From: Erinaceus europaeus
Lineage: Eukaryota > Chordata > Mammalia > Eulipotyphla > Erinaceidae
Direction of reading: 5' to 3'
Assembly: GCF_950295315.1 (NCBI RefSeq)
Contig: NC_080168.1
Location: forward strand, 71,786,008 to 71,850,007
DNA length: 64,000 bases
Shown: positions 52,187-62,742 of the stretch, piece after piece
Layout: every line of letters begins with the position of its first letter
Position numbering within the stretch: the stretch's first letter is position 1
Made by a program: the position numbers and the translations under genes
The notes under the pieces: model-generated
What the model saw: the letters and a program-made list of their open reading frames with translations, nothing else
What the model was told of the DNA's origin: nothing
Databases searched by the model: none

Positions 52187-53477
52187 ACTTCCGGAGGCAG
52201 AGCAACGAGCAGCAGCAGATCGCTTTCTCTCCTGTCCTCTCCTCTCCCGGATCAACTAGGAATACCAAAGGACCACCCAGACTGAAACAAGACAGGACTA
52301 GAATGACCACAGGAACCCAGTAAATCACCCGTGAGTACAAACACATGTGGCTGGTGACAGAGAGGAGAGAGGAGTAAGGGGAGATTAAGTGACTGTTAAC
52401 ATTCCAGCAGTTTATCAGTTGAGACACCACCTCCAGTCTGCTCCACCAACAAGGGGACAGCTTAAGGGAGGAGAGGACTCCCCAGAGACTCACCAAGTGC
52501 AACACTGAGTCTCCATTGCTACTGCCCTCAGAATCTGGAGCAGCGACAGGGAGGGACACCAGGGGACAGAGATCTAACCAGGAATCTCAGGAGAAGACCT
52601 ATACCTCGATGGCATAGCTGAGGGGCTGTGAAAATCTCTTTGCATAAGCATTGGATTATCTCTGCCCCACCCTAGTTTATCTCTTGGTCAGTGATTAAGC
52701 TAAGAAGCCTATTGATTGTTTAAAAGCCCTCAGGCTCCCATAGCCTACAGGGAAAGAAAAAAAAAAGAGGCTTTTACACCACTGAGCTCCAACTCAGGGA
52801 TTAAAATACTATTGAAACAACTGTTGGATTCGAATTCCGGAGGCGGAGCTACGAGCAGCAGATCGCTTTCTCTCCTCTCCTCTCCTCTCCCGGAATACCA
52901 AAGGAATACCAAAGGAGACCACCCGGACCGAAACAAGACAGGACTACAATGACCACAGAAACCCAGTAAATCACCCGTGAGTACAAACACGCGTGGCTGG
53001 TGACAGAGAGGAGAGAGGGGCCTAAGGAGAGATTAAGTGACTGCTAACAGTTCCACAGTTTGTCAGTGGAGACACCACCTCCAGTCTGCTCCACCAACAA
53101 GGGGACAGCTGAAGGGAGGAAAAGACTCCCCAGAGACTCACCAAGTGCAACTCTGAGACTCCATTGCTACTACCCTCAGAATCTGGAGCAGCAACAGGGA
53201 GGGACACCAGGGTACAGAGATCTAACTGGTAAACTCAGGAGAAGACCTATACCTCGGTGGCATAGCTGAGGGGCTATGAAAGTCTCTTTGCATAACCACT
53301 GGATTATCTCTGCCACACCCTGCTTTATCTCTTGGTCAGGAGTCAGTGATTAAGCTAAGAAGCCTATTGATAGTTTAAAAGCCCTCAGGCTCCCATAGCC
53401 TACAGGGGAAAAAAAAAAAGGCTTTTACACCACTGAACTCCAACTCAGGGATTGAAAAAACTGTTAACTTATTTAAA
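52187..53477 (+). promoter_or_regulatory. L1 5' UTR made of two tandem 646-bp units
   Basis: CCGGAGGC(A/G)GAGC starts at 52191 and 52837, a period of 646. The units agree along their full length: CAGTTTATCAGTTGAGACACC/CAGTTTGTCAGTGGAGACACC, then CCTCAGAATCTGGAGCAG, CCTATACCTCG and CTCAACTCAGGGATT-like ends. The second unit runs directly into ORF1. In L1s the 5' UTR carries the internal promoter. Confidence 0.9.
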
Positions 53478-54461
53478 ATGGTTAAAACAACAAGAAAAAA
53501 TATTGGAGACTCGAACCAGGACAAGAGTCCAGCTAAAAGTCCTCCAGAGGGTGAAGCACAAAACAACGAGTTCAACATCCAAACATTAGCTAAGGAAATA
53601 ATAACAGGAGTAAAGAATTTGAAAAAATTGTAATCAGAAATGCAGGAACAACAAATGAGAATATGGAAGAAAATTCTAATTATCTCATGGTTATTAGAGA
53701 GCTGAAAGCTGAAATCGCTGAGCTAAGAAGGCAACTAGCTGAACAAGCTAAAACAGTATCAGAGCAGGGCAACAAAATAGATGAACTCCAGAAAGCAGTA
53801 GAGGGCAGAGAGAATAGAATCAATGAGGCTGAAGACAGAATTAGCAAGATTGAGGATGAATTAGAGACAACTAAAAAAGAAGTAAGAGATCTCAAAAAGA
53901 GATTAAGAGATGCTGAAAACAATAACAGAGTCCTATGGGATGACTTCAAAAGAAACAATATACGCATTATTGGCTTACCAGAGGAAGAAAGAGAAGGAAG
54001 AAAGAGAAGGGGAGGAAGAAAGCGTTCTCCAGGCCATAATACCTGAAAATTTCTCTAGTCTAGACAACACCAAAGACATAAAGATTCAAGAAGCCCAGAG
54101 GGTCCCAAACAGAATTAACCCAGACCTAAAGACACCAAGACATGTCATACTTAGATTGGAAAGGAATAAGGATAAAGAAAGGATCCTCAAGGCTGCAAGA
54201 GAAAAACAAAGAGTCACCTACAAAGGAAAACGCATAAGATTAGCAGCAGACTTCTCCATACAAACACTACAGGCCAGAAGAGAATGGCAAGATATCTATC
54301 GAGTGCTCAATGAGAAAGGCTTTCAGCCAAGAATACTATATCCTGCTAGATTGTCATTCAGACTAGATGGAAGCATCAAAACCTTCTCAGACAAGCAACA
54401 GTTGAAGGAAGCAACCATCACCAAGCCTGCCCTGAAAGAAGTGCTGAAAGGTCTCCTATAA
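53478..54461 (+). pseudogene. L1 ORF1 (RNA-binding chaperone), inactivated
   Basis: ORF1p of L1 is a trimeric RNA-binding protein needed for retrotransposition. From the ATG at 53478, a Lys-rich N-terminus is read for 51 codons and then meets TAA at 53631-53633. A coiled-coil segment (IRELKAEIAELRRQLAEQ and following heptads) continues in another frame at 53663-54046. The RRM/C-terminal part (DLKTPRHVILRLERNKDKE, LSFRLDGSIKTFSDKQQLKE) is back in the first frame up to 54461. So there is one in-frame stop and at least two frameshifts (near 53640-53663 and 53990-54010). The overall length of about 328 codons is normal for ORF1. Confidence 0.92.
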
Positions 54462-54517
54462 ACAACCAGACCACCACAAATAGAACATATATCAAAACAC
54501 TCTAAAACTCTACAAGA

Positions 54518-57500
54518 ATGGCGTTAAAATATCTTCAATCTTTGATATCAATAAATGTCAATGGCCTGAATTCACCTATTAAAAGACACAGAGTAGGAAG
54601 ATGGATCAGAAAACACAACCCAACAATATGTTACAGAAAACTCACCTAACGCAACAAGACAAACACAGACTTAAAGTGAAAGGATGGAAAACTATCATTC
54701 AAGCCAATGGCCCACAAAAAGGGCAGGAACAGCTATTCTCATATCTGACATGATAGACTTTAAAATACATAAGATTAAAAAAGATAGGAATGGACACTAC
54801 TTAATGCTCAGAGGATCAGTCAATCAAGAGGACTTAACAATTATTAACATCTATGCACCCAATGAGAAGCCATCTAAATACATCAAACTTCTACTGAAAG
54901 AGCTACAGCAATATATTAACAACAACACAATCATAGTAGGGGACTTCAACACCCACTATCTCAACTTGACAGATCATCCAGGCAGAAAATCAGTAAAGAC
55001 ATAAGGGAGCTAAATGAAGAGATAGATAAACTAGAACTATTGGACATTTTCAGAGTCATTCATCCCAAGAAACTGGAATACACATTTTACTCAAATCCAC
55101 ATGGATCATTCTCAAGGATAGACCATATGTTAGGCCACAAAGACAGCATCAGCCTATTCAAGAGCACTGAAATCATCCCAAGCCTCTTCTCAGACCACAG
55201 TGGAATTAAACTAACACTTAGGAATCAACAAAAGATTAGTAACAGTGCCAAAATGTGGAAGCTCAACAGTACACTTCTTAACAACTTCTGGGTCAAAGAG
55301 GAAATCAAGGAAGAAATCAAAATGTTTCGAGAGTTCAATGAAAATGAAGACACAAGCTATCAAAATATTTGGGACACAGCTAAAGCAGTCCTAAGAGGGA
55401 AGTTCATAGCTATACAAGCACACATTAGGAAACAAGAAAAGGCACAAATAAACAGCCTGATTGCACATCTCAAAGACCTAGAAGAAGAACAACAAAGGAA
55501 TCCTAAAGCAACCAGAAGGACAGAAATTACTAAAGTTAGGGCAGAAATAAATAACATTGAGAATAGGAAAACCATACAAAAGATCAATGAAAGTAAATGT
55601 TGGTTCTTCGAAAGAGTAAACAAAATCGACAAACCTTTAGCCAGACTCACAAAACAATAAAGGGAGAAGACCCAAATAAATCGGATAGTAAATGAAAGAG
55701 GAGAAATCACAACAGACACTGCAGAAATTCAACATATTATGCAAGGCTTCTATGAACAACTATATGCCACCAAGCTAGAGAACCTGGAAGAAATGAATGA
55801 TTTCCTAGATACCTACCAACTTCCAAAACTAAGTCAAGAGGAAGTGGATAACATGAACAGGCCCATCACAGCTAATGAAATTGAAACAGTTATCAAAAAT
55901 CTTCCCAAAAATAAAAGTCCTGGACCAGATGGTTTTACAAATGAATTCTACAAAACTTTCAAAGAAGAACTAATACCTCTACTTTTAAAAGTCTTCCAGA
56001 AGATTGAAGACACTGGAATACTCCCTGCCAGCTTCTATGAAGCCAACATCACCCTGATACCAAAAGCAGACAGGGACACAACCAAAAAAGAAAACTACAG
56101 ACCAATATCTCTGATGAACATAGATGCGAAAATATTGAACAAAATTCTAGCCAACGAGATACAGCAGTATATCAAAAAGATTGTTCATCATGACCAAGTG
56201 GGGTTTATCCCAGGCATGCAAGGTTGGTTTAATATACGTAAATCAATCAGTGTGATCCACCATATCAACAAAAGCAAGACCAAAAACCACATGGTCATAT
56301 CAATAGATGCAGAGAAAGCCTTTGACAAAATACAACATCCCTTTATGATCAAAACACTACAAAAAATGGGACTAGACGGAAAATTCCTGAAGATAGTGGA
56401 GTCTATATATAGCAAACCTACAGCCAACATCATACTCAATGGTGAAAAACTGGAAGCATTTCCCCTCAGATCAGGTACTAGACAGGGCTGCCCACTAACA
56501 CCATTACTATTCAACATAGTGTTAGAAGTTCTTGCCATAGCAATCAGGCAGGAGCAAGGAATTAAAGGCATACAGATTGGAAGAGAAGAAGTCAAACTCT
56601 CCTTATTTGCAGATGACATGATAGTATACATGGAAAAACCTAAGGAATCCAGCAAGAAGCTTTTGGAAATCATCAGGCAATACAGTAAGGTGTCAGGTTA
56701 TAAAATTAACATTCAAAAGTCACTGGCATTCCTCTATGCAAACACTAAGTTAGAAGAAATTGAAGTCCAGAAATCAGTTCCTTTTTCTATAGCAACAAAA
56801 ACAATAAAATATCTAGGAGTAAACCTAACCAAAGAAGTGAAAGACTTGTATACTGAAAATTATGAGTCACTACTCAAAGAAATTGAAAAAGACACAAAGA
56901 AGTGGAAAGATATTCCATGTTCATGGATTGGAAAAATTAACATCATCAAAATGAATATATTACCCAGAGCCATCTACAAATTTAATGCTATCCCCATCAA
57001 GATCCCAAGCACATTTTTTAGGAGAATAGAAAAAAGGCTACAAATGTTTATCTGGAACCAGAAAAGACCTAGAATTGCCAAAACAATCATGAGAAAAAAG
57101 AACAGAACCGGAGGCATCACACTCCCAGATCTCAAACTGTATTATAGGGCCATTGTCATCAAAACTGCTTGGTACTGGAACATGAATAGACACACTGACC
57201 AGTGGAATAGAATTGAGAGCCCAGAAATGAGGCCCCACACCTATGGACATCTAATCTTTGACAAAGAGGCTCAGACTATTACATGGGGAAAGCAGAGTCT
57301 CTTCAACAAATGATGTTGGAAACAATGGGTTGAAACATGCAGAAGAATGAAACTGAATCACTGTATTTCACCAAATACAAAAGTAAATTCCAAGTGGATC
57401 AAGGACTTGGATGTTAGACCAGAAAGTATCAGATACTTAGAGGAAAATATTGGCAGAACTCTTTTCCGCATAAATTTTAAAGACATTTTCAATGAAACAA

Positions 57501-58336
57501 ATCCAATTACAAGGAAGACTAAGGCAAGTATAAACCTATGGGACTACATCAAATTAAAAAGCTTCTTCACAGCAAAAGAAACCACTACCCAAACCAAGGG
57601 ACCCCTCACAGAATGGGAGAAGATATTTACATGCCATACATCAGATGAGAGTTTAATAACCAACATATATAAAGAGCTTGCCAGACTCAATAACAAGACA
57701 ACAAATAACCCCATCCAAAAATGGGGGGAGGACTTGGACAGAATAGTCACCACAGAAGAGATCCAAAAGGCTGAGAAACACATGAAAAAATGCTCCAAGT
57801 CTCTGATTGTCAGAGAAATGCAAATCAAGACAACAATGAGATATCACTTCACTCCTGTGAGAATGTCATACATCAGAAAAGGTAACAGCAGCAAATGCTG
57901 GAGAGGGTGTGGGGTCAAAGGAACCCTCCTGCACTGCTGGTGGGAATGTCAATTGGTCCAACCTCTGTGGAGAACAGTCTGGAGAACTCTCAGAAGGCTA
58001 GAAATAGACCTACCCTATGACCCTGCAATTCCCCTCCTGGGGATATATCCTAAGGAACCCAACACATCCATCCAAAAAGATCTGTGTACACATATGTGCT
58101 TGGCAGCACAATTTGTAATAACCAAAACCTGGAAGCAACCCAGGTGTCCAACAACATATGAGTGGCTGAGCAAGTTGTGGTATATATACACAATGGAATA
58201 CTTCTCAGCTGTAAAAAATGGTGACTTCACTGTTTTCAGCCGATCTTGGATGGACCTTGAAAAATTCATGTTGAGTGAAATAAGTCAGAAACAGAAGGAT
58301 GAATATGGGATGATCTCACTCTCAGGCAGAAGTTGA
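54518..58336 (+). pseudogene. L1 ORF2 (endonuclease/reverse transcriptase), inactivated
   Basis: This is the L1 replicase: an APE-like endonuclease nicks the target and the reverse transcriptase primes on it. The start MALKYLQSLISINVNGLNSP has the catalytic-region Asn. The QETH-type motif near 54630 is lost through a small deletion that also shifts the frame. [10 protein letters not shown] is read in another frame, and the original frame returns near 55005. TAA stops lie at about 54644 and at 55658-55660, and TGA replaces an expected Trp codon at 57311-57313. The reverse transcriptase is well kept: [65 protein letters not shown] and the active site FADDMIVY. The C-terminal zinc knuckle is CWRGCGVKGTLLHCWWEC. 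Total length of about 1,273 codons is typical of L1. Confidence 0.95.
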
Positions 58337-58572
58337 AAAACAAGATTAGAAACAAAAACACAAGTAGAACCTGAAATGTAATTGGCATATCGCACCAAAG
58401 TAAAAGACTCTGGGGTGGGTGAGTGGGGAGAATACAGGTCCATGAAGGATGATAATGACATAGTGGGGGTTGTATTGTTAAATTTGAAAACTGGGGAATG
58501 TTATGCATGTACAAACTGTTGTATTTACTGTTGAATGTAAAACATTAATTCCCCAATAAAGAAATTTTAAAA

Positions 58573-58608
58573 AAGGGCAACAAAAGGGAAAATAAATTTT
58601 TTTTTAAA
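58573..58608 (+). mobile_element. SINE A tail displaced by the L1
   Basis: GGGCAACAAAAGGGAAAATAAA is the usual end of SINE A and completes the copy that begins at 51957. Confidence 0.88.
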
Positions 58609-58689
58609 TGTGACTCTTGAACCCACTCCTGATCTACTTAGCCAATCATCAGAGTAGAGATCAATAATTTAGATATTTAACTAATTTAA

Positions 58690-58829
58690 TTTTTTTTTTG
58701 CCATCAAGATTATTGATGGGGCTTAGTACCTATAGAACACCACCATTCCTAGTAGGAATTAATCAGATTATTCCAGAAGATGAGAAACAGAGGTGCAGAG
58801 GTAGTGAAAGAGAGACACTTGTAGCACTG
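58690..58829 (-). mobile_element. SINE B with 3' module, split by a solo LTR
   Basis: GATTATTGATGGGGCTTAGTACC is the module, and AGAGAGACACTTGTAGCACTG is the body. It is interrupted after GCACTG (58824-58829) and resumes at 59326. Confidence 0.88.
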
Positions 58830-59325
58830 TGTTGTTGAGCCAGATGTTGTTGAGCGCAGGCCGTGGTGAAGAGAGAGAGGAGGGGTCCAGAGCGAAGAGG
58901 AAACACAAAATCTTTATTTGCACTGGCACCTCAGAGTTGGGTGCTAGAGAAGCAGGTTGGGCCATGTGGAGGTAGCGAAAATGTCCGCCTCACGCAGTAA
59001 CCTTTCCTGCGTCTGAACACTGGAGTGAAGCACTGGCAAGAGAGTGAGGTGCGAAAAACGAAGGGTTTTTATAGGAGTAGCTTTCAGGAGAATGGGAAGG
59101 GGGAGGAGTAACCATAGCACTCCAGGATAGGATGATAACTCTCGTGAGAATGGGAGGGGGGAGGAGTAACCAAAGCACTCCAAATATCGCGGGGATATAG
59201 ACAATGTCCTGAGGGCATAACATGGCGGAACTGGCACTCCGAGAATGTCCCAACCCTCGCAGGAATTAGCCGTAGCCTGAGGGGACAACATGGCAGATGT
59301 GACGCATCTGCACAATTTCCCAGCA
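58830..59325 (-). mobile_element. Solo LTR of an endogenous retrovirus with 6-bp TSD
   Basis: The 496-base element has TG...CA ends on both strands (+ strand TGTTGTTGAG...TTTCCCAGCA) and is flanked by GCACTG at 58824-58829 and 59326-59331. Read on the complement it has U3 with a 58-bp tandem duplication (copies at 59088-59124 and 59146-59182), a TATA box CTATAAAAACCC (59064-59075), and AATAAAG in R (58912-58918). A 6-bp TSD is typical of class II (beta-retrovirus/IAP-like) elements. No internal genes remain. Confidence 0.95.
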
Positions 59326-59448
59326 GCACTGTGCCACCACTTGTAAAATGTCCTCTTGCTGTCAGGGACTGAGAACTTGAACTCAGGCCCACTCGCACTT
59401 GTCGCACTTGGTAACGTGTTCTCTATGTGGAGAGCCACCACCTGGCCT
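59326..59448 (-). mobile_element. SINE B, remainder after the solo LTR
   Basis: It resumes at GCACTGTGCCACCACTTG and ends with GAACTTGAACTCAGGCCC and GCCACCACCTGGCC. Confidence 0.88.
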
Positions 59449-59454
59449 ACAATG

Positions 59455-59795
59455 TTTTTTTGTTGTTGTTGCCTCCAGGGTCATCGCTGGGGCTCAGTGC
59501 CTGCACTATGAATCCACTGCTCCAGGAGGCTCTTTTTCCCCTTTTGTTGCCCTTGTTGTTTATCACTGTTGTTATCATTATTGTTGTTATTGCTATAACT
59601 GTTGGATAGGATGGAGAGAAATTGAGAGAAGAGGGGAAGACAAGAGGGGGAGAGGAAGACCTGCTTCACCTGCAGACCTGCTTCACCGCTTGCAAAGCAA
59701 ACCCCCTGCATGTGGGGAGCTGGGGGCTTGAGTCAGGATCCTTATGTACCCCTCTGCAGGTGGGGTTGTGGGGCTAGGGGTTCGAACCAGCTTCA
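59455..59795 (-). mobile_element. SINE A with 3' module
   Basis: CCTCCAGGGTCATCGCTGGGG, CTGCTCCAGGAGG, then the usual body. The head end is rearranged: GCAGGTGGGGTTGTGGGGC and GGTTCGAACC appear a second time near 59755-59790. Confidence 0.87.
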
Positions 59796-60011
59796 GATGG
59801 GAAGTACAAAGTTGTTTTTGTTTCTAAATTCAGTAATGTTTCTTGGACCATTTATGCCTATTCTAAATATTTCTTGCCTTTCTCTTTAAAATGAGTATGC
59901 AAACTTTACCAAGAGCCTTCATTGACCTCTATCAGAACTAAGCAGTAAGAGAAAGTAACTAGGTATTTTGTTAGAGGGAGAATACCTACCAAGTCTGACA
60001 TTGGTTTTCTT

Positions 60012-60217
60012 TTTTTTTTAGAGTATTTAAAAAAATTTTTTTTTTAAAAAAGTTATTGTTGTTATTGATGTTGTCATTGTTGGATAGGACAGAGAGAAAT
60101 GGAGAGAGGAGGGGAAGGCAGGTGGGGACCCGGGGGGCTCGTACCAGGATCCTTGCACCAGTCCTTGTGCTTTGTGTCACCTGCGCTTAACCCGCTGCGC
60201 TACCACACGACTCCCAG
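60012..60217 (-). mobile_element. SINE A with internal deletion and TSD
   Basis: The body jumps from GAGAGGAGGGGAAG to GCAGGTGGGGACCCGG, losing about 70 bases. CATTGGTTTTCTT at 59999-60011 and 60218-60230 flanks it. The head is intact (CGCTGCGCTACCACACGACTCCC). Confidence 0.94.
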
Positions 60218-60230
60218 CATTGGTTTTCTT

Positions 60231-60407
60231 ACACATGTCTGCAATTACCTATTCCGGAGATCCTGAAAGTCTAAAAATTTGTCTTTCTTGTTAAGACAGA
60301 AACTGATCTGGACCTAACAAAATAAAAAGATTTCAGTAATTCAGGACAAAGAAAATATCCAAAGCAATTATATTTTCAACATCTACTACTATAAAAAAAT
60401 TCTGAGA
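60231..60407. other. Short repeat-poor interval
   Basis: Nothing is recognised. Confidence 0.4.
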
Positions 60408-60540
60408 CAGGGGTAGATAGCATAACGGTTATGCAAAGAAACTGTCATGGCTGAGGCTCCAAGGTCCCAGGTTCAGTCCCCTGTACCACCATAAGTCAGA
60501 GCTGAGCAGTGCTCTGGTTAAAACAAACAAACAAACAAAA
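60408..60540 (+). mobile_element. SINE D with CAAA tail
   Basis: GGGGTAGATAGCATAACGG, CAGGTTCAGTCCCC and GAGCAGTGCTCTGG, then (CAAA)n. Confidence 0.9.
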
Positions 60541-60674
60541 AAATTCTTAGTGGATGAAGATTTTAAAAAGCCTGATACATTGGCCCTTGTATCTAATATA
60601 TTGGACCATAACCCAGAAGCTGAACCTACCTTGATTCAGTATGTTTTTTGTAATATAACCTTCTAGAATTTTTC

Positions 60675-60887
60675 CCCTCCAGGTTTATCATTGTGGTAGT
60701 GGTATCCTCCACTCCCAATACACATTTTTCAAAATACAGGGTAAGACAGAGAGGGGGAGAAACAGAGAAAAGAAACCTGCAGCACTACTCCTCTGTTCGT
60801 GAAGTTTTCCCCCTGCAGGTAGGACCTGGAGGCTTGACCTAGGGTCCTCCCACAAGGTGATGTGTGTATCTTACCCACTCGGCCTTT
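60675..60887 (-). mobile_element. SINE B with 3' module
   Basis: CCTCCAGGTTTATCATTGTGG (module), CCTGCAGCACTACTCCTCTG and GGCTTGACCTAGGGTCC. Confidence 0.82.
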
Positions 60888-61124
60888 GAGAATTCTAATG
60901 TATAGTTGGGATGCACTAACCTCCCTTCTACTAGCTCACTTTAGTTACTTTTATGAGTAGTTATCTTTTTAAAAATCAAAGAGCTACTACTGTGAAAATG
61001 TCACCAACAAAAGTTATCAGCAGTTGACATACAGACCAGTTCCAACAGAAAAGAAAGAAAAGCTACATGTAGGAATTTAATATTTTAATACAGTCACAAG
61101 TGGTGGTAAACCTATTTCTAGATC

Positions 61125-61380
61125 CTGCTTTTTTAAAAAAAAAAATTTATTCCCTTTTGTCACCCTTGCTTTATTTTTATTATTGTTGTTATTGATGTCA
61201 TTGTTGTTAGACAGGACAGAGAAATGGAGAGAGAAGACAGAGAAGAGACAAAGACTCCTGCAGACCTGCTTCACTGCTTGTGAAGCGACTCCCCTGCAGG
61301 TGGGGAGCCAGGGACTCGAACCGGGGGTTCGAACCGGGATCCTTCCGCCAGTCCTTACGCTTTTCGCCACCTGCGCTTAA
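61125..61380 (-). mobile_element. SINE A, first of three stacked copies
   Basis: CTGCTTTTTTAA tail, body and a duplicated CTCGAACCGGGGGTTCGAACCGGG B-box area at 61315-61339. It stops at CTGCGCTTAA without the head's last 25 bases. Confidence 0.9.
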
Positions 61381-61650
61381 CTGCTTTTTTAATACGTTTT
61401 TTCCGTCTTATTGCCCTTGTTTTTCATTGTTGTTGTAGTTATTATTGATGTCGTCGTTGGTGGATAGGACAGAGAGAAATGGAGAGAGGGGAAGACAGAG
61501 AGGGGGAGAGACACCTGCAGACCAGTTTCACCATCGGTAAAGCGACCCCCTTACAGGTGGGGAGCCGGGGGCTCGAACCGGCATCTTTACGCCGGTCCTT
61601 GCGCTTTGTGCCGGTGTGCGCTTAACCCACTGCGCTACCGCCCAACTCCC
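61381..61650 (-). mobile_element. SINE A, second of three stacked copies
   Basis: It begins at a second CTGCTTTTTTAA (61381) and ends in CGCTACCGCCCAACTCCC. Well preserved. Confidence 0.93.
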
Positions 61651-61662
61651 AAGAAACCTCAA

Positions 61663-61927
61663 CTGCTTTTTAAAAAATATTCTCTTCTGTTACCCTTTTT
61701 TTTTGTATTGTTGTGGTTATTATTATTGATATTGTTGTTGTATAGGACAGAGAAATGGAGAGAGGAGGGGAAGACAGAGAGGGGCAGAGAAAGACACTTG
61801 TAGACCTGCTTCACTGCTTGTGAAGCGACGCCCTTGCAGGTGGGGAGTCGGGGCTTGAACCGGGATCCTTATGCTGGTCCTCGCACTGCTCCATGTGTGC
61901 TTAACCCGCTGCGCTACCGCCTACTCC
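61663..61927 (-). mobile_element. SINE A, third of three stacked copies
   Basis: It begins at a third CTGCTTTTTAA (61663) and ends in GCGCTACCGCCTACTCC. AGATCC follows at 61928 and also lies just before the first copy (61119-61124). Confidence 0.93.
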
Positions 61928-62087
61928 AGATCCAAACAGCTTTTAAGGTATCCCTACACAATTTGTTATGATCACGAGTATATTCTCTGTTATGTCCTAT
62001 AGTAAAATGCACATAAAATATCTTGTCTACTGTCTGTAAGCTTTGGAAAACTGCATGTATGTGTATGTACACACATACACACACAGG

Positions 62088-62214
62088 AAAGAGGCAGAGA
62101 GAAGCTGAGAAGAAAGGGGAAATTAGGGAGGGAAAGAGGCACTGCTTCACCACTTGAACCCAGTTCCTTATGCACTGTAAGTTGGGCAGCCAGGAGTGCC
62201 ACCACCTGACCCCA
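62088..62214 (-). mobile_element. SINE B with internal deletion
   Basis: GCACTGCTTCACCACTT joins GAACCCAGTTCC directly, so the GAAGC...CAGGTGGGGACC part is missing. It ends with CCACCACCTGACCCC. Confidence 0.82.
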
Positions 62215-62317
62215 GAAACTGTTTCCTTAATCTTTTCTTTTTCTATTAACCATGGTTCGTTGTAGTTCTTTGGTACTAAGGAAATGTGTAGCAAAGATTT
62301 GTGTCTTATTTAGTCTT

Positions 62318-62486
62318 TTTATTTTTCTTATATTCGAAAGGATAGTAATTGAGAGAAGAGGGGAAGATAAAGAGACCTGCTTCACCACTTGTGAGGCTTC
62401 CCCTCTGCAGGTGAGGACAGAGGCTTGAACTCACAGACCTAAGCATGGTAATGTGTGTGCTCAACAGTGTGCCACTGCCTGACCCC
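62318..62486 (-). mobile_element. SINE B
   Basis: GACCTGCTTCACCACTTGTGAGG, GGCTTGAACTCACAG and GCCACTGCCTGACCCC. Confidence 0.88.
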
Positions 62487-62620
62487 TTTAAAAAATTTTA
62501 TTTTTATAGAGAAATTGAGAGAGGGACAGAAATGGGAGACACCTCCAACACTGCTTCCCACTGATTAAACTTCCCCTTTCAGGTGGGTACCAGGGGCTTG
62601 ACCCCCAGTCCTTACACATG
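62487..62620 (-). mobile_element. SINE B, head truncated
   Basis: AGAGAAATTGAGAGAGGGAC, CACCTCCAACACTGCTTCCC and GGGGCTTGACCCCCAGTCC, ending at ACACATG. Confidence 0.82.
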
Positions 62621-62639
62621 TTTGTTTTGCTTTTCTTTT

Positions 62640-62742
62640 CCTTTTTTTTTTTACCTGAGCAACACTCAGCTCTGGTTTGTAGTAGTGGTGGGGATTGAAC
62701 CAGGAACCTCTAGTACCTCAGGCATTATCTTCTGCTGGTTCT
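62640..62742 (-). mobile_element. SINE D, truncated
   Basis: GAGCAACACTCAGCTCTGG, GGATTGAACCAGGAACC and TACCTCAGGCATTATC. Confidence 0.83.

Larger units (their letters stand above)
52182..58572 (+). mobile_element. Nearly full-length L1 LINE retrotransposon, inactive
   Basis: A 6.4-kb L1 in sense orientation contains two tandem 5' UTR units (52182-53477), ORF1 (53478-54461), ORF2 (54518-58336), a 3' UTR, AATAAA at 58555-58560 and an A-rich end. It inserted in the A-rich tail of a SINE A. No clean TSD is visible because both flanks are A/G-rich. Both ORFs carry stops and frameshifts, so this copy should not be able to mobilise itself. Overall it is well preserved, so the family was probably active not long ago. 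Confidence 0.96.

Noticed and set aside
52137..52559. 140-codon minus-strand frame as a gene
   Set aside because: It lies in the L1 5' UTR; recorded as an antisense-frame observation, not as a gene.
55739..58336. Intact, active reverse transcriptase gene
   Set aside because: The 524-codon frame is only the middle of L1 ORF2. Stops at 55658 and 57311 and a broken endonuclease region inactivate it.
61125..61927. CRISPR-like or satellite array from the three spaced repeats
   Set aside because: The units are full SINEs of about 265 bases in a mammalian genome; no short direct repeats with unique spacers are present.
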